A DNA stretch of 20,244 nucleotides, taken from IMG/VR virus record IMGVR_UViG_3300046007_003048, positions 1 through 20,244 of that record; one strand, written 5' to 3'. Positions within the stretch are counted from its first letter, which is position 1, and the number at the start of each line of letters is the position of its first letter. Below are positions 1 to 7,218 of this stretch, piece after piece. The position numbers and the translations under genes were made by a program. A model generated the notes under the pieces. The model did not search any database. It saw only the letters and a list, made by a program, of their open reading frames with translations, and was not told where the DNA came from. Source of the stretch: a virus.

Positions 1-1
1 T

Positions 2-250
2 GATCCGCATGATAGTAAGCCTAGACTACAGATTTTCAGCAGTTGCAAGGAATTGATAAAAGAATTGTCAACCCTGCCACTGGATACAAAGAACCCGGAA
101 GATGTGGACACAGACGCGCCGGATCACTTTTATGATGCTTTGCGATACGGCTTCCTTAGCCGCCCAGCAAAGCCAACATTATTATCGAATCGCGGGGCAA
201 TTATCCGCCCGGCACCTCCTGTCATCCTGAACCGAAAGACTGGTTACTGA
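2..250 (+). CDS. terL: Terminase large subunit, C-terminal end (partial, cut by window start)
   Basis: The reading frame is open to the window edge, so only the last 82 residues are seen. The large terminase is the packaging motor: an ATPase that drives DNA through the portal, plus an RNase H-fold nuclease that cuts the concatemer. The piece here fits the end of the nuclease domain. It contains a PRLQIFSSCKELIKEL stretch followed by DTDAPDHFYDALRYGF. The D-H-x-x-D-A-L-R-Y signature is typical of terminase C-termini and carries an acidic residue thought to bind catalytic metal. The ATPase half lies outside the window. A TTG at 53 would give a 65-residue reading, but the family match runs upstream of it, so it is not the true start. 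The next gene begins one base after the stop. Terminase directly before portal is the usual order in tailed phages and supports the call. Confidence 0.9.
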   Translation, partial: DPHDSKPRLQIFSSCKELIKELSTLPLDTKNPEDVDTDAPDHFYDALRYGFLSRPAKPTLLSNRGAIIRPAPPVILNRKTGY

Positions 251-251
251 A

Positions 252-482
252 ATGAAAACAAAGAACGCCCCCTTCCTTACCGGCGGCACCACTTCCAACA
301 GCATGGACTTTACTGCTTGTTGCGAGAGTGTTCTCTACAAGCCGATGCCCAAAAAAGGCGGCAACCGCGCAGCAATGAGTGCAAAAGAGGATGTTCCTTT
401 GTATGCACCTATGCCTAAAAAAGGCGGTAAGGGTTCAAACATGACCCTTCCGACCGGCGGCGCTAACAATCTCGTGAACTAA
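252..482 (+). CDS. Small phage protein with two PMPKKGG repeats, unknown function
   Basis: I do not recognise this 76-residue protein. It starts at an ATG one base after the terminase stop and ends two bases before the portal start, so it should be co-transcribed and perhaps translationally coupled. No strong Shine-Dalgarno sequence precedes it. Two copies of the heptapeptide PMPKKGG, each preceded by Y-K or Y-A, occur near residues 30-37 and 52-59. A TGG motif near each end (FLTGGTTS and LPTGGANN) gives the protein a loosely mirrored layout. Two adjacent cysteines lie near residues 23-24. It is basic and glycine-rich, with no membrane segment, and is probably flexible. Its place between terminase and portal suggests a packaging or head role, but that is only a guess from position. 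Confidence 0.7.
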   Translation: MKTKNAPFLTGGTTSNSMDFTACCESVLYKPMPKKGGNRAAMSAKEDVPLYAPMPKKGGKGSNMTLPTGGANNLVN

Positions 483-484
483 TA

Positions 485-2647
485 ATGAACGTCGAAGCGG
501 ACATTTCAGAGGAGCTTCTTGCTATCGGGCCGGAGGAGCTACAGAACGTAGCCTCCCCTGAAGCATATAGCCCTGCTGAATACGATAAAAAAGCCCGTTT
601 TCAGCGGGTACACGCATTCGTCCGCGACAGGTACACCATTGCCAAGGATGCCCGGATGCCGCATGAAACGCGGTGGCTCGAAGCATTGAGGGCATGGCGC
701 GGGGATTTATCGGCAGAAGAATCGGCAAATCTTGCTCAACTTCGGCAGTATAACCCCACTGTTTCAGAGATTTTCATCAAGATCACCAAGACAAAAGCAG
801 AAGCTGCCCATGCGCAGATTCTTGAAGTTTTGTTGAGTGATAACAAGTTCCCTATCGGTGTGAAGCCAACCCCAATTCCCCAAGGAATTGAAGAAGTTGT
901 ACACCTCACCCCTGAGCAACAGGGGCCGCAAGATGTGTATGGATACCCCGGCGATGGAAAAGAAATTCCTCGCGGTGCTACAGCATCTACCATGCTTTCC
1001 GGCTTTGGCGATACGCTGAAGCGTAAGATCGGCAATATAACCGGCAAATGGAAAGAAGGCCCCAGCCCGGACAAGACAAAAGTTCCGCAGGTTCACCCTG
1101 CCGAAGAAGCCGCTTACCGTATGGAGCGGCGCATCCAAGACCAAATTGAAGAAACCCGGCTTATTGATGATCTCATCAAGGCCACACAAGAGCAGGTGAT
1201 TTATGGCACAGGGGCAATCAAAGGGCCGTACTCCGTATATGAAACCATCCCAAAATGGGAAAAAAGCGGCTCCGGCGGGCAAAGGGTCTATGCCCCGCTC
1301 CAGCAGTTGTTCCCGAAAGCGCAGTTCGTAACCATCTGGAACCTGTTTCCAGACCCGGAAGCAACCGGCATTGACGAATGCGAATACCTGATTGAGCGCC
1401 ATTTGCTTGGCCCAAGCAAGGTTCGTGAACTGATGAAGCGGCCATTCTTTGATAAGATGGCTTTGCAGCGGATTCTGGATCAAGCCCCGGAACAACTGAC
1501 AGAGACGTGGGATTATCAATTAGATGATTCCAACCTCTCGGCAAAGCCCATGCGATATGAGATTATCGAATATTGGGGCACTTTGGATCGGGAAACGCTG
1601 GAAGCGTTGCAGGTGAATATCCCGGAAGAATACCGGGGTGCAGACACTGTACACGTCAACGTGTGGGTTGCCAAGGACGAGGTGTTGCGTATTGTTGTGA
1701 ATCCGTTCACGCCGTCACGGATTCCATACCAGATGTTCCCTTATGAGCGTCACCCTGCCCAAATCTGGGGCATTGGTGTGCCGGAGAACATGAGCGATAC
1801 GCAAGCGGCAATGAACACGCATTACCGCGCCGCTCTAGATAACCTGAAGTTTGCCGGTTCATGTATCTTTGAGGTAGATGAAACAAACCTGTCCCCCGGA
1901 CAGGATATGACGGTTTATCCTGGTAAGATGTTCTTCCGCCAAGGCGGGGCACCTGGACAAAGCATTTACTCGATCAGCTTTAACAATACGGCTCCGGCAC
2001 ATATCCAGATGTTCGACAAGGCAAGGCAACTTGCCGACGAGTCCACTGGAATTTATTCCTACAGCCACGGGGCAACTGGGGTATCAGGGACAACTCGAAC
2101 AGCTTCCGGGATGTCGATGCTGATGGGCGCTGCCGCTCTGAACATCAAAAAAGTTATCCGGAATATTGACCAGTATCTTCTTGAGCCTTTAGGGGCAGCT
2201 TACTTCCACTGGAATATGCAGTTCTCTGACGACATCGAAGTTGTTGGAGACTTGAAGATTATTGCCAAGGGCACGACTGCCCTTCTGCAAAAAGAAATCA
2301 AAACACAACGCCTGTTGTCGCTGGTTCAGGTTGGCGCAAACCAGATTATGGCTCCGTTCATTAATTGGCCGGAAATCATCAAAGAGATTGCGCGTAGCCT
2401 TGACCTCGACCCGGATAAGGTCATCAACGACCCACAACAGGCCATGCTTTATATGATGGCACTCAATGCAGGACAAGCACAAGGCGCTCAAGGAGCTGGC
2501 CTTCCTTCTGGTGGAGGACAGATGCCAGAGGGTGGAGGCGCTACTGGAGGCGTCAATCCAAGAGACGTTACAGGAAGTGGTGGCGGCACCATCGGAGTCG
2601 GAGCTTCTCCGATGCCAGGGGAAGCTGGCTTTTCTGGTAACACTTAA
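485..2647 (+). CDS. Portal protein
   Basis: This 720-residue protein is the portal, the dodecameric ring at one capsid vertex through which DNA enters and leaves and to which the tail attaches. The length fits the large portals of P22-like and marine podoviruses. Residues 35-125 contain a conserved N-terminal region (RWLEALRAW, then a YNPTVSEIF stretch). Residues 420-455 hold W-G-I-G-V-P-E-N-M-S-D-T-Q followed by N-x-H-Y-R-A-A-L-D-N, a typical portal core signature, and 535-550 hold TRTASGMSMLMGAA. Residues 135-205 look like a less ordered insertion. The last 55 residues are Gly/Ala/Pro-rich. That tail is overlapped in another frame by a plausible small gene (2466-2696). The ATG at 485 lies two bases after the previous stop. 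The family assignment is strong; the role of the tail is unknown. Confidence 0.92.
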   Translation: MNVEADISEELLAIGPEELQNVASPEAYSPAEYDKKARFQRVHAFVRDRYTIAKDARMPHETRWLEALRAWRGDLSAEESANLAQLRQYNPTVSEIFIKITKTKAEAAHAQILEVLLSDNKFPIGVKPTPIPQGIEEVVHLTPEQQGPQDVYGYPGDGKEIPRGATASTMLSGFGDTLKRKIGNITGKWKEGPSPDKTKVPQVHPAEEAAYRMERRIQDQIEETRLIDDLIKATQEQVIYGTGAIKGPYSVYETIPKWEKSGSGGQRVYAPLQQLFPKAQFVTIWNLFPDPEATGIDECEYLIERHLLGPSKVRELMKRPFFDKMALQRILDQAPEQLTETWDYQLDDSNLSAKPMRYEIIEYWGTLDRETLEALQVNIPEEYRGADTVHVNVWVAKDEVLRIVVNPFTPSRIPYQMFPYERHPAQIWGIGVPENMSDTQAAMNTHYRAALDNLKFAGSCIFEVDETNLSPGQDMTVYPGKMFFRQGGAPGQSIYSISFNNTAPAHIQMFDKARQLADESTGIYSYSHGATGVSGTTRTASGMSMLMGAAALNIKKVIRNIDQYLLEPLGAAYFHWNMQFSDDIEVVGDLKIIAKGTTALLQKEIKTQRLLSLVQVGANQIMAPFINWPEIIKEIARSLDLDPDKVINDPQQAMLYMMALNAGQAQGAQGAGLPSGGGQMPEGGGATGGVNPRDVTGSGGGTIGVGASPMPGEAGFSGNT

Positions 2648-2696
2648 GAATACGCTGAGGAAAAACATTGAACGGGCAAACACCAAGCGCGATTGA
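2466..2696 (+). CDS. Possible overprinted small gene in the +1 frame of the portal 3' end
   Basis: A 76-residue frame overlaps the last 182 bases of the portal gene and the first 29 bases of the next gene. Unlike the other out-of-frame readings it looks like a real protein: mostly helical, charged, with KELAFLLVED, EALLEASIQETLQEV and ELLRCQGKLAFL. The E-L-L-R-x-Q-G-K pattern resembles small podophage proteins that I recall being encoded just after portal genes; that match is from memory and unverified. It runs on past the portal stop as a Lys/Arg-rich helix. Against it, a TGA at 2454-2456 limits the start to the ATG at 2466, with no good ribosome-binding site upstream. Gly/Ala-rich DNA also tends to read as Glu/Leu in this frame by composition alone. 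A frameshift product fused to the portal is an alternative. Confidence 0.5.
   Translation: MQDKHKALKELAFLLVEDRCQRVEALLEASIQETLQEVVAAPSESELLRCQGKLAFLVTLKNTLRKNIERANTKRD
2656..2660 (+). promoter_or_regulatory. Ribosome-binding site supporting a TTG start
   Basis: TGAGG lies seven bases before a TTG at 2668. This is the reason for starting the next gene at TTG rather than at the ATG at 2752, which has only a weaker G-rich stretch upstream. Confidence 0.6.
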
Positions 2697-3894
2697 ACAG
2701 ACCCCCGTACAAACCGGGGTTCAGCCAGTGCAGCCCATTGGTGGGTCTGTCATGGCTCCTGTTTACGCGCCTAATGTTTCCTCGCAATACGCCAGCATTA
2801 CACCAAGCACAACGGAAGTAAACCTTCCTTCCGTGAAGCAGCCCGGAACGGGCGAGATGGTGGGAAGCATCGCTCAGAGTGTTGCTACCAAGTATATTGG
2901 GAAAGCCGCCCTGAGTGCTGTTAAGGGGTATATGGCTTCTGCGGGCACCGCTGCTGCAAGTACCGGTGCTTATGCCACAGGCGGCGCTCTTGGATTCAGC
3001 GCCCTGCCTTCCGTTGCTTCCGCTGGAACGGCTGCGGCAGGAACAGCCGCTGGAACCACAGCAGCAGCAACTGGCACATTAGGTTCAGCAGCAGCAGGAG
3101 CAAGTACAGCACTAGGCACCGTGGCAGCTTATGCCGGGCCAGTGGCTCTTGGTTACTTTGGCGGAACAATGATGTCCAAAGTAACCGGCGGTAACCCCGT
3201 CGGAAGCGGCATTGGCGGCGCGACGGGAGTTGCCATCGGCCTTGCGGCTGGTCTTGGCCCAGTAGGGCTGGTACTCGCTGGTATCGCCGGCAGCGCAATC
3301 GGAGGATTGTTTGGCAACAAAAAGCCTTCTGGCAAAGCCGCTGGAGGAGGGTTTAACCCATTCACGGGCAAAGTGTCTGGCTTTGAATCCAAAGGGCAAG
3401 ACAACGTAGGCGCTTGGAACGAACAGACCGGGCGCATTGTATCTTCTGTTGATCGGATGCAGACCATCTTGAATCTGGAAGACAAGATTTTCGAAGACAC
3501 ACAATTCATGCAAGGTAAGCTGGGTTTTAACCGTTTATCTTATGAAGTGAGTAGCCGAGATACTACGCAGTTTCACCTTGATCCCACCCAAGGGGTTGCT
3601 GGCGGCAAACGTCAGACACTCGGCGCATATGGGGTAGGCGACTTTGATACCCTACAGTTCAAAAGTGTTAAGGGAATTGCAGATCGACTTGCTCAATCAG
3701 GTCTGGTGACAGACCAGAAATACATTGACCGTATTTCACAGTCAAAAGCAACCAAAGTTGCTGATTTCCTTGATGATATTGAGTTTGGATTGAACCGGGA
3801 AGATATGCCGAAGGCGCAAGGCCCGTCTGTTGGGGCAATTACAGACGATCAATCTTTTGAAGAATTTTACCGCGAGTGGAGCAAAAACCGATGA
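2668..3894 (+). CDS. Gly/Ala-rich, probably membrane-active virion protein
   Basis: I cannot assign this 408-residue protein to a named family. The likely start is TTG with TGAGG seven bases upstream; the ATG at 2752 (28 residues shorter) is the alternative. Residues 1-60 are Pro/Gln/Thr-rich and probably disordered. Residues 90-172 are a small-residue run of Ala, Gly, Ser and Thr. Residues 178-216 form a glycine-zipper-like hydrophobic stretch including GPVGLVLAGIAGSAIGGLFG, of a kind seen in membrane-inserting peptides. Residues 225-408 are a soluble domain with no motif I know. Position between portal and scaffold, with a glycine-zipper segment, suggests a virion protein ejected with the DNA or involved in membrane passage; that is inference. 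It overlaps the next gene by the four bases ATGA. A perfect 11-bp inverted repeat lies inside it. Confidence 0.8.
   Translation: MNGQTPSAIEQTPVQTGVQPVQPIGGSVMAPVYAPNVSSQYASITPSTTEVNLPSVKQPGTGEMVGSIAQSVATKYIGKAALSAVKGYMASAGTAAASTGAYATGGALGFSALPSVASAGTAAAGTAAGTTAAATGTLGSAAAGASTALGTVAAYAGPVALGYFGGTMMSKVTGGNPVGSGIGGATGVAIGLAAGLGPVGLVLAGIAGSAIGGLFGNKKPSGKAAGGGFNPFTGKVSGFESKGQDNVGAWNEQTGRIVSSVDRMQTILNLEDKIFEDTQFMQGKLGFNRLSYEVSSRDTTQFHLDPTQGVAGGKRQTLGAYGVGDFDTLQFKSVKGIADRLAQSGLVTDQKYIDRISQSKATKVADFLDDIEFGLNREDMPKAQGPSVGAITDDQSFEEFYREWSKNR
3151..3186 (+). repeat. Perfect 11-bp inverted repeat inside a gene
   Basis: GGTTACTTTGG at 3151-3161 and its exact reverse complement CCAAAGTAACC at 3176-3186 are separated by 14 bases. 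Two G-U wobbles could extend the RNA stem outward. No U tract follows, so it is not a standard terminator. It lies in the Gly-rich segment of the host gene. Confidence 0.75.
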
Positions 3895-4379
3895 AGCAGG
3901 ATATGCTGGGGGGAACGGTTCCGGCAGGGGCAGAAGAAATGCCGCCGGAAGAAATGGCCCCAGAGCAAGGCGGAATGGAGGCTATGCCACCGGAAGCCGC
4001 TATGCAGCAGGCACCGGAAGAATCCCCCGCTGGCCCGGATGATGAGACAATCCGACAGAACGTATTAGAACATATCGCCTCTCTGACAGATGAGCAGAAA
4101 AACTGGATTCAGGCAAACCTTACGCCTGAAACGTGGGCGATGATCACCCTTTTGAATGGCCGAGCCGTTGGTGAGGCGCTCCGGCCATTCGTTGATGAAT
4201 CTGTTATCCTTGTGCCGATGGATCGGCGGGAGTTCCAGCAGATGTATCAACAAGGTTCGCAAGAAGCGGAAGCAATGAGCGGACAGAAGCCCTCCCAGAA
4301 ACCACAACAAAGCCCGGCTACCGCTCCGATGAGCGCCCCGGTGCAGCAACCAAATGCACCCGCAGCCACTTTGTCGTAA
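3891..4379 (+). CDS. Pro/Glu-rich head-module protein, unknown function
   Basis: This 162-residue protein lies directly upstream of the scaffold gene. I chose the ATG at 3891 because it makes an ATGA overlap with the preceding stop and has GGAG nine bases upstream; the in-frame GTG at 3876 is less likely. Residues 14-50 are a Pro/Glu/Met-rich linker with repeats such as MPPEEMAPE and MPPEAAM. Residues 51-125 are a predicted helical core containing LTDEQKNWIQANLTPETW. The last 35 residues are Gln/Pro/Ala-rich and disordered. There is no membrane segment. Small proteins with disordered ends between portal and scaffold are common in podoviruses and may take part in procapsid assembly, but I know of no established role for this one. 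Confidence 0.8.
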   Translation: MKQDMLGGTVPAGAEEMPPEEMAPEQGGMEAMPPEAAMQQAPEESPAGPDDETIRQNVLEHIASLTDEQKNWIQANLTPETWAMITLLNGRAVGEALRPFVDESVILVPMDRREFQQMYQQGSQEAEAMSGQKPSQKPQQSPATAPMSAPVQQPNAPAATLS

Positions 4380-4397
4380 GACAAACCCTGAGGATTA

Positions 4398-5087
4398 ATG
4401 CCTTTACTCGATATGAGTTTCGCCGCAGCCCCTGTTGAACAGGCGGTTATGGCACCAGAGTCAACGACCAGTACGACAGATTACTCTCCAACAGCCCCCG
4501 AACAGGCCACCGCTGGAACTGGAGACCCTGAAAGGAAACGGTACGACGACAACCAAGACTGGGCGCAGCGTTATGCACACCTCCGCTCTGCTTCTGACAA
4601 ACAGAAGAAAGAGTTTGAGACACGCATTGCTGAACTAGAAAAGACAATCACTAACCTGTCTGCCGCTCTGAAAAGTGACGGCGCATCTGACAAAGATATT
4701 GAGAAAGCTCAGAAAGAGATTGCTCAGAAGGAAGCGCGGGAGAAAGTTCTTCGCCGGTTTCCTGATGCAATCAAAATCCGACACTCGGAACAATTCAAGA
4801 CCTGGCTTGAGGCACAGACCAAAAAAATCAAGGGCCTACTTGCCAGCGATGATGCTGACGATGTTATTTCCGTTCTGGAACTCTACACCGCTCGCATCAA
4901 TCAGAATGGTTCCCGTGTAGAAGCCTCTCTTGGCGTGGATATGCCCAATGCCAAAGAACACCTTCCTCCGGAAAAGAAAGTCTGGACTGCTTCTGAAATC
5001 AATAAGATGCCGCTGAAACAGTTTGCCAAATACAAGGATGAAATCCTTAAGGCGCGGAAAGAGGGCAGATATGATCCAAACCGCTAA
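4398..5087 (+). CDS. Capsid scaffolding protein
   Basis: This 229-residue protein is the likely scaffold that directs coat assembly into a procapsid and then leaves. Residues 1-45 are low-complexity (Ala, Pro, Thr, Glu). Residues 50-120 are strongly charged and helical with a coiled-coil look, for example ETRIAELEKTITNLSAALK. The C-terminus (about 195-229) has the pattern W-T-A-S-E-I-N-K-M ending in KARKEGRYDPNR, which matches the basic helix-turn tail of many podophage scaffolds that binds coat. Its position directly before the major capsid gene is standard. The start at 4398 has TGAGGA only three bases upstream, which is tight; the next in-frame ATG at 4413 has no ribosome-binding site at all. 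No protease domain is visible, so the scaffold is more likely released whole than self-cleaved. Confidence 0.85.
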   Translation: MPLLDMSFAAAPVEQAVMAPESTTSTTDYSPTAPEQATAGTGDPERKRYDDNQDWAQRYAHLRSASDKQKKEFETRIAELEKTITNLSAALKSDGASDKDIEKAQKEIAQKEAREKVLRRFPDAIKIRHSEQFKTWLEAQTKKIKGLLASDDADDVISVLELYTARINQNGSRVEASLGVDMPNAKEHLPPEKKVWTASEINKMPLKQFAKYKDEILKARKEGRYDPNR

Positions 5088-5103
5088 CCAAGGAAAATGA
5101 AAT

Positions 5104-6021
5104 ATGTCTTTCCCCTCAGCCGGTTCGTACAATAACCTCCCGAACGGGGTTTTCGATCCGGTAATCTATTCCAAATCGACCCTCCTGTATCTGCGTGAAA
5201 ACACCATTGCAGATCAAATCACTTCCACCGGCTTTTATGGCGAAATCTCCGACATGGGTTCGGAAGTTCGTATTCTGAAACAGCCGAAAGTGACTGTTTC
5301 GGATTATGTCCGGGGCCAAGTGATTCAGCCGCAGCCGCTGCTTGATGAGCAAATCTCGCTGGTTATCGACAAAGCCAAATACTTCAGCTTTGCGATTGAC
5401 GACATCGAGCAGGCTCATAGCCATGTGGACTACACGGAAATGGCTCTGAACTCTGGTGCATATGAGCTTGCCAAAGCCTACGACCAAGACGTTCTCCGCG
5501 CCATGATGCTGGGCGCTGGTGCTGGTTCTGCTGACCTTGGCACCGACACTGTTTCTGGCTCCAAGCCAATTGGCTTTGGTTCGAGTGACATCTCGCCGGT
5601 GGACATGGTAGGAACTCTGCTCCGCGACCTGCGTTTGCAGAATGTTCCGGAAGATGAACTGTTCCTTGTTGCAGACCCATACTTCTTCCAAGCCCTCTAC
5701 AAAGAAGATAGCAAGATGATCGACGCCTCGATCACCGGGGATGCAACCTCGCCGGCACGTCAGGGCATTCGTGCTTATCGCAGTTCTGTCTGGGGCTTTA
5801 CGATGTATGTGACGACCCATGCTCCGCTGAGTTCAAGCCAAAGCTTCCGCACCATCATTGCAGGCCACAAAGGCGCAACCGCCGCTGCGAAGAACCTGGT
5901 CAAACAGGAAAACTTCCGTAGCCCGGACACCTTCGGTGATCAGCATCGGGGCCTTCTTGTGTGGGGCCGCAAGGTCATCCGCCCGGAAGCCCTGAAAGTT
6001 GCTTACGTCAGCTACACCTAA
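5104..6021 (+). CDS. Major capsid protein (HK97 fold)
   Basis: This 305-residue protein is the major coat protein forming the icosahedral shell. It begins MSFPSAGSYNNLPNGVFDPV, a typical podophage coat N-terminus with no cleaved delta domain in view. A stretch near residues 20-60 (YLRENTIADQIT, then a G-S-E-V-R-I segment) fits the N-arm and E-loop. Residues 90-135 fit the spine helix (DDIEQAHSHVDYTEMALNSG, then AYDQDVLRAMM). The C-terminal half (DELFLVADPYFFQAL, then WGFTMYVTTHAPL) fits the P and A domains of the fold. The length is usual for the group. AAGGA nine bases before the ATG gives a clear ribosome-binding site, expected for the most abundant virion protein. The scaffold lies just upstream and a strong terminator follows the next gene. 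Confidence 0.92.
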   Translation: MSFPSAGSYNNLPNGVFDPVIYSKSTLLYLRENTIADQITSTGFYGEISDMGSEVRILKQPKVTVSDYVRGQVIQPQPLLDEQISLVIDKAKYFSFAIDDIEQAHSHVDYTEMALNSGAYELAKAYDQDVLRAMMLGAGAGSADLGTDTVSGSKPIGFGSSDISPVDMVGTLLRDLRLQNVPEDELFLVADPYFFQALYKEDSKMIDASITGDATSPARQGIRAYRSSVWGFTMYVTTHAPLSSSQSFRTIIAGHKGATAAAKNLVKQENFRSPDTFGDQHRGLLVWGRKVIRPEALKVAYVSYT

Positions 6022-6034
6022 GGAGTAAAAGAGC

Positions 6035-6493
6035 ATGGCGCTTTTCACTAATCTTGTTTCTGGCACTTCCCCCGCTACTGGGCTGAGTGCCTACACCTAT
6101 AACCCCGTCATTGTCAAGCAGGAGATTGATCTCGCAAAACTGCGCACAATCACGGGATTTGCTACCGGGGATCAGATTGCTCTGCTCTCTGTTCCGGCTG
6201 ACACCCTCGTTCTTGGCCTTGTGCTGGAGAACGTGACAGCCGTCACCAACGTCACGCGCTTTGATCTTGGCGATGGGGGTTCCGATACCCGTTTCGTCAA
6301 CAACGCAGCTACGTTCACCGCTGGCACCAACCACACCATCGTGCTTGATGCTCCGTATCACTATGCTGGTGCGGACACCATCGACCTCAAGGTCACGGGC
6401 ACGATTGCCAGCGCAACCGGCACCGTCCGCATCGTGGCCGTTCTGGCTGATGTGAGCCGGAACGAACCTGCTTCCTCGCCCGTTCTGGGCTAA
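6035..6493 (+). CDS. Probable capsid decoration / head surface protein
   Basis: This 152-residue protein follows the coat gene by 13 bases and has the best ribosome-binding site in the window, TAAGGAGT about eight bases before the ATG, so high expression is likely. It is rich in Thr, Val, Ala and Gly with alternating hydrophobic residues (IALLSVPADTLVLGLVLE, VRIVAVLADVSRN), pointing to an all-beta sandwich. There is no signal peptide or membrane segment. Position, predicted beta fold, small size and strong expression fit a decoration or head-fibre protein on the capsid surface, or a minor head protein. No family-specific motif is visible, so the role is inferred from context. A terminator hairpin begins seven bases after the stop. 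Confidence 0.7.
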   Translation: MALFTNLVSGTSPATGLSAYTYNPVIVKQEIDLAKLRTITGFATGDQIALLSVPADTLVLGLVLENVTAVTNVTRFDLGDGGSDTRFVNNAATFTAGTNHTIVLDAPYHYAGADTIDLKVTGTIASATGTVRIVAVLADVSRNEPASSPVLG

Positions 6494-6499
6494 ACTGGT

Positions 6500-6534
6500 G
6501 GAGGGGCTTCGGCCCCTCCCTCTTTCTTGTTTTT
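6500..6534 (+). terminator. Rho-independent terminator after the capsid module
   Basis: The arms GGAGGGGC (6500-6507) and GCCCCTCC (6512-6519) form a perfect 8-bp GC-rich stem closed by a TTCG tetraloop (C-UUCG-G, an exceptionally stable RNA loop). A pyrimidine-rich run ending in five Ts follows (CTCTTTCTTGTTTTT). It would end or attenuate transcripts of the highly expressed head genes. The T run ends three bases before the next start codon. Confidence 0.92.
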
Positions 6535-6537
6535 GGT

Positions 6538-7218
6538 ATGGCACTCACATTCCTTGATCTCACTAATCGCGTACTCCGGGCACTTAATGAAGTGGAACTG
6601 GATATGATTACGTTTGGTTCAACGTATGGGTTTCATTCCGAAGCCAAGTCGGCAGTCAACGCCGCAATCAGGAAGATTCTGGAGGAAGAAGAATACGAAT
6701 GGCCTTTCCTTCATGCGGAAGGGAACCAGACGCTTGTCATCGGGCAAAGCACTTACAATATGCCCGCCAACTGCTTCAAGATGGACTGGGATTCATTCTA
6801 TTTATCAGCGACCTCTACCGTTGCAGCAGCGCATCTGGGGTTTATCAACTTTGATCAGTATCGTCAACTGATTCGGGCGCATGATCTGAATAATGCGACG
6901 GTATCCGGGTATGCTGTTCCACGGAATGTTACAATGCATCAGTCAGGAACAAAATTTATTCTGACCCCAGCACCAGATGCCGCTTATGTGGTGAACTTTG
7001 AGTACTTTACTCGCCCGGCAAATCTGGTGGCGTATAACGACACTGCTATTATCCCTGATGCCTTTGAAGATGCAATCTTCCACGGAGCTATGTATCACGC
7101 TTATATGTTCCGGGATAACGTGGAACAAGCTGGTGCAGCACAAGGGCAGATGGACGCTGCTGTCCGCATGATGCGCAGGGCACTGATTAACCGTTCCACC
7201 ACAATGCGGGCGCTCTGA
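6538..7218 (+). CDS. Head-to-tail adaptor protein
   Basis: This 226-residue protein matches the podovirus adaptor type (T7 gp11 / P22 gp4-like group) that forms a ring below the portal. The N-terminus (MALTFLDLTNRVLRALNEVE) is typical of the family, followed by helices at about 33-55 (AVNAAIRKILEEEEYEW). The middle has alternating beta segments (QTLVIGQSTYNMPANCFKMD, then TKFILTPAPDAAYVVNFEYF). The C-terminal helices include FEDAIFHGAMYHAYMFRD and a final region of Arg and Met. Size and position between the head module and the nozzle gene agree. The ATG at 6538 sits immediately after a terminator with no Shine-Dalgarno sequence in the preceding 15 bases; the family-like N-terminus still argues for this start. 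The stop overlaps the next start as TGATG. Confidence 0.82.
   Translation: MALTFLDLTNRVLRALNEVELDMITFGSTYGFHSEAKSAVNAAIRKILEEEEYEWPFLHAEGNQTLVIGQSTYNMPANCFKMDWDSFYLSATSTVAAAHLGFINFDQYRQLIRAHDLNNATVSGYAVPRNVTMHQSGTKFILTPAPDAAYVVNFEYFTRPANLVAYNDTAIIPDAFEDAIFHGAMYHAYMFRDNVEQAGAAQGQMDAAVRMMRRALINRSTTMRAL

Noticed and set aside
764-1519. 251-residue minus-strand open frame
   Set aside because: Antisense to the conserved part of the portal gene; its product has no protein-like pattern and no ribosome-binding site was seen.
2189-2686. 165-residue minus-strand open frame over the portal end
   Set aside because: Serine- and cysteine-rich antisense reading of the portal; no family-like features.
3876-3890. 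GTG start for the Pro/Glu-rich protein
   Set aside because: The ATG at 3891 makes an ATGA overlap with the upstream stop and has GGAG at better spacing.
5116-5820. 234-residue minus-strand open frame
   Set aside because: Antisense to the major capsid gene, which is clearly the real coding frame.
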